Shown piece after piece: positions 6,620 through 12,818 of a DNA stretch of 12,930 bases. Where the stretch lies: NCBI GenBank assembly GCA_018372555.1, contig JAHAIU010000074.1, positions 1 to 12,930 on the forward strand, in the 5' to 3' direction. Position 1 is the first letter of the stretch, and every line of letters starts with the position of its first letter. Position numbers and translations under genes: made by a program. The notes beneath the pieces are model-generated. The model was not told the origin of the DNA, searched no databases, and was given only the letters and a program-made list of their open reading frames with translations. Origin of the DNA: Clostridium sp. (GTDB lineage Bacteria; Bacillota; Clostridia; Clostridiales; Clostridiaceae).

Positions 6620-6649
6620 ATAAGCTGCCATTTGGTAGCTTATTTTTTT
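6620..6649 (+). terminator. Intrinsic terminator of the hyd operon
   Basis: TAAGCTGCC (6621-6629) pairs with GGTAGCTTA (6634-6642) with one G-U pair around an ATTT loop, followed by seven T (6643-6649). It lies about 90 bp after the last hyd gene and separates this operon from the bactofilin operon. Confidence 0.93.
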
Positions 6650-6721
6650 AGTTTTTCTTTAGAATAGTAAGTAGGAGAATATCAATACAAATGAAATATG
6701 AATAATTCTATATAAAAAATC

Positions 6722-6753
6722 TTTACAATGTAACAATGTTACGATAATATAAT
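6722..6753 (+). promoter_or_regulatory. Promoter of the bactofilin operon with a dyad in its spacer
   Basis: A -35 TTTACA (6722-6727) is followed by TAATAT (6745-6750) at 17 bp or by a perfect TATAAT (6748-6753) at 20 bp. The palindrome GTAAC-AAT-GTTAC (6730-6742) lies inside the spacer. A long spacer with a central dyad is the layout of MerR-type promoters, and the third gene of the operon encodes a protein with a MerR-like HTH. The link is inference. Confidence 0.6.
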
Positions 6754-6795
6754 AATATAAAAGTGAAAGAGATAATTTTTTATATTATTAAATAA

Positions 6796-6805
6796 AACAA
6801 TGTTA
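6796..6805. promoter_or_regulatory. Second copy of the operator-like motif AACAATGTTA
   Basis: The ten bases AACAATGTTA at 6796-6805 are identical to 6732-6741 in the promoter spacer, 64 bp upstream (about six helical turns). This copy lies just before the ribosome binding site of the first bactofilin gene. It may be an auxiliary operator, or chance in AT-rich DNA. Confidence 0.4.
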
Positions 6806-6820
6806 TGTTGGAGGTGGCTT

Positions 6821-7531
6821 ATGAATAATATTGATATTAATGGTCTAGGAAGTATAAATGGCGGTAATTATGACAATGTAGAAATTAATGGATTAGGAAC
6901 AATAAATAGCGATTTAATTTGTGAAGAGTTCTCTGTAAATGGTAAGGGGAAGACTTTAGGTAGAATTAATACAAAGTCTATGGATGTAAATGGACTACTT
7001 ACTTGTTATGAAGATATTGAAGTAAAGGAGCCTTTTGAGATAAATGGAGTACTATCATCAAAGGGAGGTCTTAAAGGTGATAGAGTTATAGTAAATGGTA
7101 GAGCTTCTTTTGATAAAGGCGTAAATATTGATAGAGTTGAAGTAAATGGTGATTTTTATGTAGGAAAAGATTGTGAGTGTGGTAGCTTTTATTCAGATGG
7201 AAGGGTGAGAGTTAAGGGATTACTTTCAGGTGATAATATAGAATTAAATTTATCTTTGACTAATGAAATAGAGGAAATTGGTGGAGAAATATTAAATGTA
7301 AGGAAAGCAAGAAGATTAATTAGGGTTCTATTTTTCACAAAATCACGTAAAAGTAAACTTATATCTAATGTGATAGAAGCAGATGATATATATCTAGAGC
7401 ATACAAAATGCAATGTGGTTAGAGGGAAGAATATTAAGATCGGAGATGGATGTGACATCGGTAAGATTGAATATTCAGGAGAGCTAATTATAAATGGAAA
7501 TTCTAAAATAAGAGAAAAGTTTAAAGTGTAA
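6821..7531 (+). CDS. Bactofilin-family beta-helix protein (YhbE/YhbF type), first paralog
   Basis: The protein is 236 residues. Bactofilins polymerise without nucleotide into filaments through a right-handed beta-helix. Here the first 150 residues are a clear ladder of 16- to 18-residue rungs, each opening with (V/I)NG: INGLGTI, VNGKGKT, VNGLLTC, INGVLSS, VNGRASF, VNGDFYV. After the sequence EIEEIGGE comes a basic, non-repeating insert (RKARRLIRV...TKSRKSKL), then three more rungs with NVVRGKNIKIG. That C-terminal half is shared with the next gene and is typical of YhbE/YhbF. I chose ATG 6821, which has GGAGG at 6810-6814, over the upstream ATG at 6800, whose codons run through this ribosome binding site. 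Relatives in Bacillus are needed for flagellar assembly; function here is inferred from homology. Confidence 0.85.
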   Translation: MNNIDINGLGSINGGNYDNVEINGLGTINSDLICEEFSVNGKGKTLGRINTKSMDVNGLLTCYEDIEVKEPFEINGVLSSKGGLKGDRVIVNGRASFDKGVNIDRVEVNGDFYVGKDCECGSFYSDGRVRVKGLLSGDNIELNLSLTNEIEEIGGEILNVRKARRLIRVLFFTKSRKSKLISNVIEADDIYLEHTKCNVVRGKNIKIGDGCDIGKIEYSGELIINGNSKIREKFKV

Positions 7532-7545
7532 AGTGAGGACATAAT

Positions 7546-8346
7546 ATGTATAATGATACAAAAATTTTTGGTGATGGTGCTATATCAGAAGGGAAGTATA
7601 ACAAGATAAAGGTAATGGGGAATAGTACCACTAATGGTAATATAGAATGCAAAGAAATGTTAATAATGGGTGATGCAGAAATTAATGGTTCTATTACAGC
7701 TGAAAAAGTAAAAATTATGGGGGATTCAAGATTTCATAATAAGCTAAATATAGATTTTTTAACTACTTTAGGGGATTGCAGTTTAGATGAGGATTCAATA
7801 ATTGGATTAACTAAGATTAAGGGTGACTTAAAAGCTAAAAAAGATTTAGAAGTTAGAGAAGATTTAAATGTAACTGGTGAAGTAAGTGTACAAGGAAGAT
7901 TAAAGGGAAATAATATAAAAGTTTTAGGAGAATTAAGGGTAGCTAAAGCTTTAACTTTTGATAATATTAATATTTTAGGTGGACTAGAAACTAATGGAAA
8001 CTGTGAAGGTAACAATTTTTATAGTAAGGGAGGTTTGAAAATTAAGGGATTATTATCTGCTGATAAAATACAAATAATTCCGAAAAGCAGATGTGTTATA
8101 GAAGAAATAGGTGGAAGCGAAATTATTATAAGAAAGTCTAGATGGATTGATTTTGGATATGGTAGTTTAACTAGTAAAGTTATAGAAGGAGATAATATAA
8201 CACTTCAAGATACAGAATGTGAAGTTGTAAGAGGTCATAATATAACTATTTTAGAAGGATGCTCAATTGGAAAAGTTGAATATACAGGAAAGATAACTAT
8301 AGATAAGAATAGCAAGGTGGTTGAGGAAGTATGTCTGAAGAATTAA
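7546..8346 (+). CDS. Bactofilin-family beta-helix protein (YhbE/YhbF type), second paralog
   Basis: The protein is 266 residues, and its gene starts 14 bp after the first bactofilin gene. The repeat is even more regular: about ten consecutive rungs of 17 residues, the early ones opening with MGD or MGN and later ones with LGD, KGD, TGE or LGE. After EEIGGSE it has the same basic insert (IIIRKSRW) and the same three final rungs (CEVVRGHNITI, GCSIGKVEYTG) as its neighbour, so the two arose by duplication and then diverged in the rung signature. They may co-polymerise. The start has GAGGA a few bases upstream. The 3' end overlaps the next gene by 16 bp. There is no signal peptide or membrane segment, so it is cytoplasmic. 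Confidence 0.85.
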   Translation: MYNDTKIFGDGAISEGKYNKIKVMGNSTTNGNIECKEMLIMGDAEINGSITAEKVKIMGDSRFHNKLNIDFLTTLGDCSLDEDSIIGLTKIKGDLKAKKDLEVREDLNVTGEVSVQGRLKGNNIKVLGELRVAKALTFDNINILGGLETNGNCEGNNFYSKGGLKIKGLLSADKIQIIPKSRCVIEEIGGSEIIIRKSRWIDFGYGSLTSKVIEGDNITLQDTECEVVRGHNITILEGCSIGKVEYTGKITIDKNSKVVEEVCLKN

Positions 8347-8942
8347 TTTCAAAGAAAGATCTTTTAGATTTAACAGGAATATCTTATGGACAATTATATA
8401 GGTGGAAGAGAAAGGACTTAATTCCAGAAGAATGGTTTATAAAAAAGAGTGTATCTACTGGTCAAGAAACCTTTTTTCCAAGAGAAAAAATAGTTGAAAG
8501 AATAGGTAAGATAATAGAACTTAAGGATGAAGCTTCTTTAGATGAATTAGCATATAGATTTTCTAATACTATTAAAGATATTAAGATAACTAGAAGCTAT
8601 TTAGTAAATATAATAAGGGAAGATATAATAATTAGATTTGAAGAGATTATAGATGTTCCAAATGTTTATGAAGAAAACAATATATTTGCCTTATTTTTAT
8701 ATAATAAGCTAATTAATTTAGGAAGCTTAAGTATTTTAGAAATAAAGGAAATAGTTAAAATAGCTAATAAAGATTATAAATTAATTGATAATAAGGAATA
8801 TGAGCTAATTATAAAGAGAAAACTTGGAGTATGCTATTTTTATGTAAATGTAGACAAAATTAATTTATTTAATGATGAAGACTCTATATTAATTGCAAAA
8901 ATAAATATTAATGAATTAATCGAGGAAATAAAAAAAGTATGA
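8331..8942 (+). CDS. YhbD-like DUF4004 protein with MerR-like HTH
   Basis: The 203-residue protein opens with SKKDLLDLTGISYGQLYRWKRKDLIP (broken here only by prose limits: residues 7-32), a MerR-like winged HTH in which YGQLYRW would be the recognition helix start. The following STGQETFFPREKIVERIGKI stretch (residues 42-61) is typical of YhbD/DUF4004. The remainder is helical and variable, with no known ligand site. The gene overlaps the second bactofilin by 16 bp and so is probably translationally coupled. In Bacillus subtilis yhbD also lies beside yhbE and yhbF, which supports the family call. It may regulate its own operon or act as a partner of the bactofilins; neither is shown. No terminator follows before the next promoter. 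Confidence 0.78.
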   Translation: MSEELISKKDLLDLTGISYGQLYRWKRKDLIPEEWFIKKSVSTGQETFFPREKIVERIGKIIELKDEASLDELAYRFSNTIKDIKITRSYLVNIIREDIIIRFEEIIDVPNVYEENNIFALFLYNKLINLGSLSILEIKEIVKIANKDYKLIDNKEYELIIKRKLGVCYFYVNVDKINLFNDEDSILIAKININELIEEIKKV

Positions 8943-8957
8943 TAATTTAAATGAATA

Positions 8958-8986
8958 TTTAACTTTGGTAAGTTTTGCTATATAAT
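8958..8986 (+). promoter_or_regulatory. Probable promoter of the PucR-like gene
   Basis: A perfect TATAAT (8981-8986) lies 17 bp after a poor -35, TTTAAC (8958-8963). An upstream TG (8976-8977) one base before TATATA could serve as an extended -10. The predicted leader is about 30 nt. Because the preceding operon lacks a terminator, read-through is also possible. Confidence 0.5.
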
Positions 8987-9021
8987 AATTATAAAGTGTT
9001 ATACAAAGGGTGAAACTTAAT

Positions 9022-9930
9022 ATGAAGGAAATAATAGAGTTATTAGAAGATATTAAAAAGGGAATAAATTTAAAGTTTAGATTACTAGATGAAAAAAATA
9101 ATGTTGTTTTAGATAACTTACCTTATTCAGAAGCTAATATTTCTAAATGGATTAACATAGGCGGAGATACTTTTAAAATAGTATTAGATAGAGAAAATAA
9201 TAATTTATTTCCTTTAATTGAATTTACTATTGGGAAATTATCAAGTAAAGATAACTTAGTTGAAGATTTGCTTGAAGGAAGAAAGAATATTGATTCTCTA
9301 AGAAGTCATTCCATATATAAGGGGAATAAGATACTTTTATTAGAAGTAAGAGATAAAAAAACTGTATTAGATATAGTAAAGAGCACCTATAGTGATACTG
9401 ATTTCTATGTTAGTGAAGTTTACGATAGAATTAGTATTATTGGAAATTTAGAAGATGAAATTGAGCATGCGCTATCTTTAAAGCATTTTATTGAAGAGGA
9501 TTTAGGAGATCAAGCAAAAATAGCAATAAGTGAAATAAAGGATAATAGTATTGAAGGTTTTAGAAATAGTTATGAAGAGGCAGTAATAGCACTGGAAATA
9601 GGAAGTTATTTTAAGATAAAACCAGAAATATATATTATTAAAAATATGTTTTTAGAAAAAACTATTTTTAATATTTCTAAAGAGTATTTAAATGAATTAA
9701 AGGTAAGATATAAAGATATTTTTATAAACTTTAATTATGAATTATTTCAGACTTTAGAAGAGGTTTTAGCTTGCAATCTATCTCTAAGTAAGGCTTCAAA
9801 AAACTTATATATACATAGAAATACTTTAATGTATAGAATAGATAAGATAAAAAAAGAGACAGGCTTTGATATAAGAAACTTTAAAGAAGCAACTTTTCTT
9901 TATATATTATATATGAATAGTAAAGTATAA
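9022..9930 (+). CDS. PucR/CdaR-type HTH transcriptional regulator
   Basis: The 302-residue protein ends in a PucR-type helix-turn-helix (about 245-302): LEEVLACNLSLSKASKNLYI and the hallmark HRNTLMYRIDKI (265-276), then a terminal FKEATFLYILY helix. The middle region (about 95-210) resembles the GGDEF-like domain common in CdaR/PucR regulators (SEVYDRISIIG, SYEEAVIALEIG), but lacks a recognisable nucleotide cyclase motif. The N-terminus may sense a ligand. I chose ATG 9022 over the GTG at 9010, because the GTG overlaps the ribosome binding site AAAGGGTG (9005-9012). It stands alone, converging with the CHR pair. The target is unknown; regulation of the neighbouring transporters is possible but the convergent layout gives little support. 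Confidence 0.78.
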   Translation: MKEIIELLEDIKKGINLKFRLLDEKNNVVLDNLPYSEANISKWINIGGDTFKIVLDRENNNLFPLIEFTIGKLSSKDNLVEDLLEGRKNIDSLRSHSIYKGNKILLLEVRDKKTVLDIVKSTYSDTDFYVSEVYDRISIIGNLEDEIEHALSLKHFIEEDLGDQAKIAISEIKDNSIEGFRNSYEEAVIALEIGSYFKIKPEIYIIKNMFLEKTIFNISKEYLNELKVRYKDIFINFNYELFQTLEEVLACNLSLSKASKNLYIHRNTLMYRIDKIKKETGFDIRNFKEATFLYILYMNSKV

Positions 9931-9975
9931 ATTTATAGTAACATAAGACTATTATAGCAACTTGTTATTAAATGG

Positions 9976-10003
9976 GGCTGCCTAAGGGCAGCCTTTCTTA
10001 TTT
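9976..10003. terminator. Terminator between convergent genes
   Basis: GGCTGCC (9976-9982) pairs perfectly with GGCAGCC (9987-9993) around TAAG. On the plus strand it is followed by TTTCTTATTTTT, a good U-rich tract for ending the PucR-like transcript. On the minus strand the tract after the hairpin is poorer (CCATTTAATAA), but it may still end the CHR transcript. Confidence 0.8.
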
Positions 10004-10564
10004 TTATGTATATAAAAATAAGCCTATTAGTCCTGAAAGCAAAATAATATTTAAGGTATTTATCTTGAATTTTCTTAATAAAAACATTGAAACAGCAAAT
10101 ATAGAAGTTGCCATCAAATTAATATTTTTTAAATCGAAAAGAATACTAGATTGACCAGTAAAAGATATAAGAATTATTGTACCAGCTGCTGCAACTATAA
10201 GTCCAATAGATGTAGATCTTAATCCTTTTAGAATATTTGATATTTCACTTACATCACTATTTTTTTTGAAAAACCTAAAAAGAGTAATTGAAATAAGTAC
10301 ACCTGTAATAACACAAGCAAAGCTAGCTATTATAGCTCCTAAGGTTCCACCTAATCTTATTCCAACAAAAGTTGAAGCATTTATTGCAAGAGGACCTGGA
10401 GTCATTTGAGAAATAGTTAATATATCAGTAAACTCCTGTAGGGTTAGCCAGTTTTGAGTATCAACAATTTCTTTTTGTATTAAAGGTACTATTGCATAAC
10501 CTCCGCCAATGCTAAAGGAGCCTATCTTTAAAAATATTATAAATAAATCAAATAGTATATTCAT
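10004..10564 (-). CDS. CHR-family (chromate transporter) half-size protein, second of pair
   Basis: This 186-residue membrane protein matches one domain of the CHR superfamily. Marks are the N-terminal helix ending in SFSIGGGYAIVPLIQKEIV (residues 17-35) and ISQMTPGPLAINASTFVG (52-69), containing the family's PGP motif, followed by about four further hydrophobic segments. Full-length ChrA has two such domains; bacteria like this one encode short chains as adjacent pairs that probably act together with opposite membrane topology. The ATG overlaps the stop of the upstream partner (ATGA), with AAGGAGG 10 bp before it. Substrate in an anaerobe may be chromate, sulfate-like oxyanions or something else; the sequence does not tell. 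No regulatory chrB-like gene is nearby. Confidence 0.88.
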   Translation of the reverse strand: MNILFDLFIIFLKIGSFSIGGGYAIVPLIQKEIVDTQNWLTLQEFTDILTISQMTPGPLAINASTFVGIRLGGTLGAIIASFACVITGVLISITLFRFFKKNSDVSEISNILKGLRSTSIGLIVAAAGTIILISFTGQSSILFDLKNINLMATSIFAVSMFLLRKFKINTLNIILLSGLIGLFLYT

Positions 10565-11136
10565 ACTTCATTAGCCTCCTTTCGTCTCTTTCTAAAGAAT
10601 GCTTGTCCAAAACTTAATATAGCGCCTAAAATTAGTATTAGTATTACATTAACATTAAAGAAAAAGCTAGATATAAAAGATATAGGTACTAATAAAGTAA
10701 GTAGCAAGTTTTTTTCTTTAAATACAGTAAGACTCATATCTATTACTAAATCAACAATAGCAGCAGCTACTCCAGCTTCCATACCTTTAAGGATTGCTGA
10801 AATATAAATGTTGCTCCTAAATGCATCGTAGAAAATCGAAACAACAGATAAAATTATAAGGGGAGGTAATACAGTACCAATACAAGTAATTATAGCCCCT
10901 GGAATTCCGAGAAACCTATATCCGATTAAAGAGGATAAGTTCACAGCAATAGCACCAGGAGATGATTGAGCAATAGCAGCCATATCGAGTAACTCATTTT
11001 CAGTTAATATTTTCATATCTTCTACTAGATATTTTCTAAAAAAAGGGATAATTACATAACCACCACCGAAGCTAAAACAGCTTACATAAAAAGTGCTCTT
11101 GAAAAGTTTAAAGTAAAATTTAAAGTTTTTTTCCAA
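10561..11136 (-). CDS. CHR-family (chromate transporter) half-size protein, first of pair
   Basis: This 191-residue membrane protein is the partner of the next gene and clearly its paralog: SCFSFGGGYVIIPFFRKYLV aligns with the corresponding helix (about 19-38), and AQSSPGAIAVNLSSLIGYR with its second motif. Here the PGP motif reads PGA, so the two halves are not equivalent. About five to six hydrophobic segments follow, rich in Ile, Leu and Phe. Translation must start at TTG 11136: the full SD AAAGGAGG (11151-11144 on this strand) is 7 bp away, and the next Met is only at residue 36, after the first conserved motif. It overlaps the downstream gene by 4 bp. The gene is divergent from metA across 129 bp. 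Confidence 0.88.
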   Translation of the reverse strand: MEKNFKFYFKLFKSTFYVSCFSFGGGYVIIPFFRKYLVEDMKILTENELLDMAAIAQSSPGAIAVNLSSLIGYRFLGIPGAIITCIGTVLPPLIILSVVSIFYDAFRSNIYISAILKGMEAGVAAAIVDLVIDMSLTVFKEKNLLLTLLVPISFISSFFFNVNVILILILGAILSFGQAFFRKRRKEANEV

Positions 11137-11169
11137 TTCTCAACCTCCTTTAAGAAAGACTCTATTAAT

Positions 11170-11204
11170 AGTATATACTGAATTTGGGCTTTAAGGAATA
11201 TAAT
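11170..11204. promoter_or_regulatory. Divergent promoter region for metA and the CHR pair
   Basis: A TATAAT at 11199-11204 could be the metA -10 box, but no good -35 lies upstream. On the other strand TATACT (11175-11170) could serve the CHR pair, with a weak TTCCTT 17 bp before it. The 10-bp perfect palindrome AGTATATACT (11170-11179) overlaps that box. The gap of 129 bp is too short for a SAM riboswitch or methionine T-box, and none is visible. Confidence 0.35.
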
Positions 11205-11265
11205 AGTATAGATGCTTTTAAAATAATGGAAATTATGTTTTAATATTCTATAAGGAGGGGGTTAT

Positions 11266-12192
11266 ATGCCAATTAAAATTCCGAAGGAATTACCAGCTTT
11301 TAAAGTGCTATCTAATGAAAACATATTTGTAATGAATATAGAAAGGGCACAAACACAAGATATAAGACCTTTAAAAATAGCAATATTAAATTTAATGCCA
11401 ATTAAGATTCAGGCAGAAAATCAATTGCTTAGGTATTTATCGAATACTCCAATACAAGTTGAAATTACACTTTTGCAAACGAAAACCTATACTTCACAAA
11501 ATACTCCTATAGAGCATTTAGAAAAGTTCTATAATTACTTTGATGAAGTTAAGAATGAAAAGTTTGATGGGTTAATAATAACTGGGGCACCTGTTGAGAC
11601 TTTAAAGTTTGAAGATGTAGCGTATTGGAAGGAACTTGAGGAAATCTTTGAGTGGAGTCAGGAAAATGTATTTTCAACACTTCATATTTGTTGGGGAGCG
11701 CAAGCAGCTCTATATTATCATTATAATATAGAGAAATATCCATTAGATAAGAAGATATTTGGAGTATTTTCGCATAAGGTGAATAAGATTAATGAAGACT
11801 TAACAAGAGGCCTTGATGATATTTTCTATGCACCTCACTCAAGACATACTACAACATTAAAAGAAGATATCGAAAAGGTTAAAGACCTTGATATCCTAGC
11901 AGAGTCAGAAGAAGCTGGAGCATTTATAATTGCAACTAGTGATAAGAGACAAGTCTTTATTACAGGACACCTAGAGTATGATAGAGATACTTTAATGGGT
12001 GAATATATAAGGGACTGTAGTAAGGGGATGGAAGTATCTATCCCCAAAAACTATTTTCCGAATGATAATATTGATGAAACACCAGTAGTAAAATGGAGGG
12101 GAAGTGCCAATATCGTATTTGGTAATTGGCTAAATTATTGTATATATCAAAATACTCCATTTGAATTAGAAAAAATTAATAAACTATATTAA
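11266..12192 (+). CDS. metA: Homoserine O-acetyltransferase MetA
   Basis: MetA acylates homoserine, the first committed step of methionine synthesis. The 308 residues fit the family without gaps. Catalytic residues fall at the standard numbers: Cys142 in HICWGAQAA, His235 in TGHLEY and Glu237. The family motif LNLMPIK is at 41-47 and RHTTT at 193-197. Residue 111, in GAPVE, is glutamate; work on this family links Glu111 to acetyl-CoA and Gly111 to succinyl-CoA, so this enzyme should make O-acetylhomoserine, despite the common name homoserine succinyltransferase. The start is fixed by AAGGAGG at 11252-11258. It is a single-gene unit ending in a terminator. No methionine riboswitch is visible upstream, so control is unknown. 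Confidence 0.96.
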   Translation: MPIKIPKELPAFKVLSNENIFVMNIERAQTQDIRPLKIAILNLMPIKIQAENQLLRYLSNTPIQVEITLLQTKTYTSQNTPIEHLEKFYNYFDEVKNEKFDGLIITGAPVETLKFEDVAYWKELEEIFEWSQENVFSTLHICWGAQAALYYHYNIEKYPLDKKIFGVFSHKVNKINEDLTRGLDDIFYAPHSRHTTTLKEDIEKVKDLDILAESEEAGAFIIATSDKRQVFITGHLEYDRDTLMGEYIRDCSKGMEVSIPKNYFPNDNIDETPVVKWRGSANIVFGNWLNYCIYQNTPFELEKINKLY

Positions 12193-12193
12193 A

Positions 12194-12218
12194 TAGGTTG
12201 CCTTCGGGCAACTTATTT
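12194..12218 (+). terminator. metA terminator with UUCG loop
   Basis: GTTGCC (12197-12202) pairs with GGCAAC (12207-12212) around a very stable TTCG tetraloop, and outer pairs extend the stem to 12194/12215. A short T-rich stretch follows. It starts 2 bp after the metA stop. Confidence 0.85.
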
Positions 12219-12252
12219 CAATTAACAATTAATAATTAACAGTTAACAATTT
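12219..12252. repeat. AT-rich intergenic repeat, second location
   Basis: The stretch is built of AATTAAC and TTAACAATT units in alternating orientation and resembles the block after the hyd operon near 6534. It lies between two terminators. Similar AT-rich filler is common between clostridial genes, so I give it no function. Confidence 0.4.
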
Positions 12253-12257
12253 AGCTG

Positions 12258-12281
12258 AAAACTCAGTTTTGCTGAGTTTTT
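12258..12281 (+). terminator. Second terminator downstream of metA
   Basis: AAAACTCAG (12258-12266) pairs with CTGAGTTTT (12272-12280) around TTTTG, with T residues in and after the closing arm. It is nearly symmetric, so it could stop transcription from either side. It backs up the metA terminator about 45 bp upstream. Confidence 0.8.
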
Positions 12282-12326
12282 AAATTAGAAAAAAGAATAA
12301 GAAAAGTATTATTTACAAAAATTACA

Positions 12327-12355
12327 TTGCAAAAATGATATAAAAACTATATTAT
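12327..12355 (+). promoter_or_regulatory. Probable promoter of the DUF2871 gene
   Basis: TTGCAA (12327-12332) and TATTAT (12350-12355) are spaced by 17 bp, giving a leader of about 45 nt before the ATG at 12408. A nearby TTTACA at 12312-12317 has no -10 at proper spacing. Confidence 0.5.
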
Positions 12356-12407
12356 TATATAATGATTATTAAATAATAAATTTTATTCAGTTTATAGGAG
12401 GGTGAAA

Positions 12408-12818
12408 ATGAAAAAGTATTTTAATTTATCAACTGTATATTTGGTATTAGGACTAGCTATGGGGGTTTTTTATAGAGAATTTACAAAGATTAATGAATTT
12501 CAAGGGGATACTGTGTTATCTGTAGTACATACACATGCGCTAACATTAGGATTTATTTTCTTTATAATAGTACTTCTTTTAGAAAAGAATTTCACTTTAT
12601 CTAATATTAAAGGATTTAATTGGTGGACAATCCTTTATAATATTTCATTAGTGTATACTTTAGTAACTTTAACAGCAAGAGGTGTAATGCAGGTATTAGG
12701 AACTGACTTTGCTGGTCTTAGTCATATTGCAGGACTTGGTCATGTACTATTAGGAATTGCACTTATATGGTTTGTAGTAATTGTAAATAAGGCTATAGGT
12801 AATATTGAATCTAAGTAA
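12408..12818 (+). CDS. DUF2871-type small membrane protein with conserved histidines
   Basis: This 136-residue protein has four hydrophobic segments (about 7-22, 37-58, 73-97 and 105-127) and short hydrophilic ends, matching the size and layout of DUF2871 proteins. Function of the family is unknown. It carries His41 and His43 in VHTHALTLGF at the start of helix 2, Arg91 in TARGVMQ, and His106 and His112 in LSHIAGLGH at helix 4. Histidines placed this way inside helices are what metal- or heme-binding membrane proteins show, but no family knowledge confirms this. I chose ATG 12408 over GTG 12402, because the GTG overlaps the AGGAGGG ribosome binding site (12396-12402). It stands alone with its own promoter; no terminator is evident before 12850. 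Confidence 0.75.
   Translation: MKKYFNLSTVYLVLGLAMGVFYREFTKINEFQGDTVLSVVHTHALTLGFIFFIIVLLLEKNFTLSNIKGFNWWTILYNISLVYTLVTLTARGVMQVLGTDFAGLSHIAGLGHVLLGIALIWFVVIVNKAIGNIESK

Noticed and set aside
6821..8346. 51-bp periodicity as a DNA tandem repeat or minisatellite
   Set aside because: The period comes from the 17-residue beta-helix rungs. At DNA level the units have diverged too far to be a tandem repeat array.
9972..10154. Plus-strand frame of 60 codons downstream of the PucR-like gene
   Set aside because: It starts in the terminator hairpin and is antisense to the CHR gene; no ribosome binding site.
11152..11265. SAM riboswitch or T-box before metA
   Set aside because: The gap is short, shared with a divergent gene, and shows neither a terminator hairpin nor the conserved cores of these elements.
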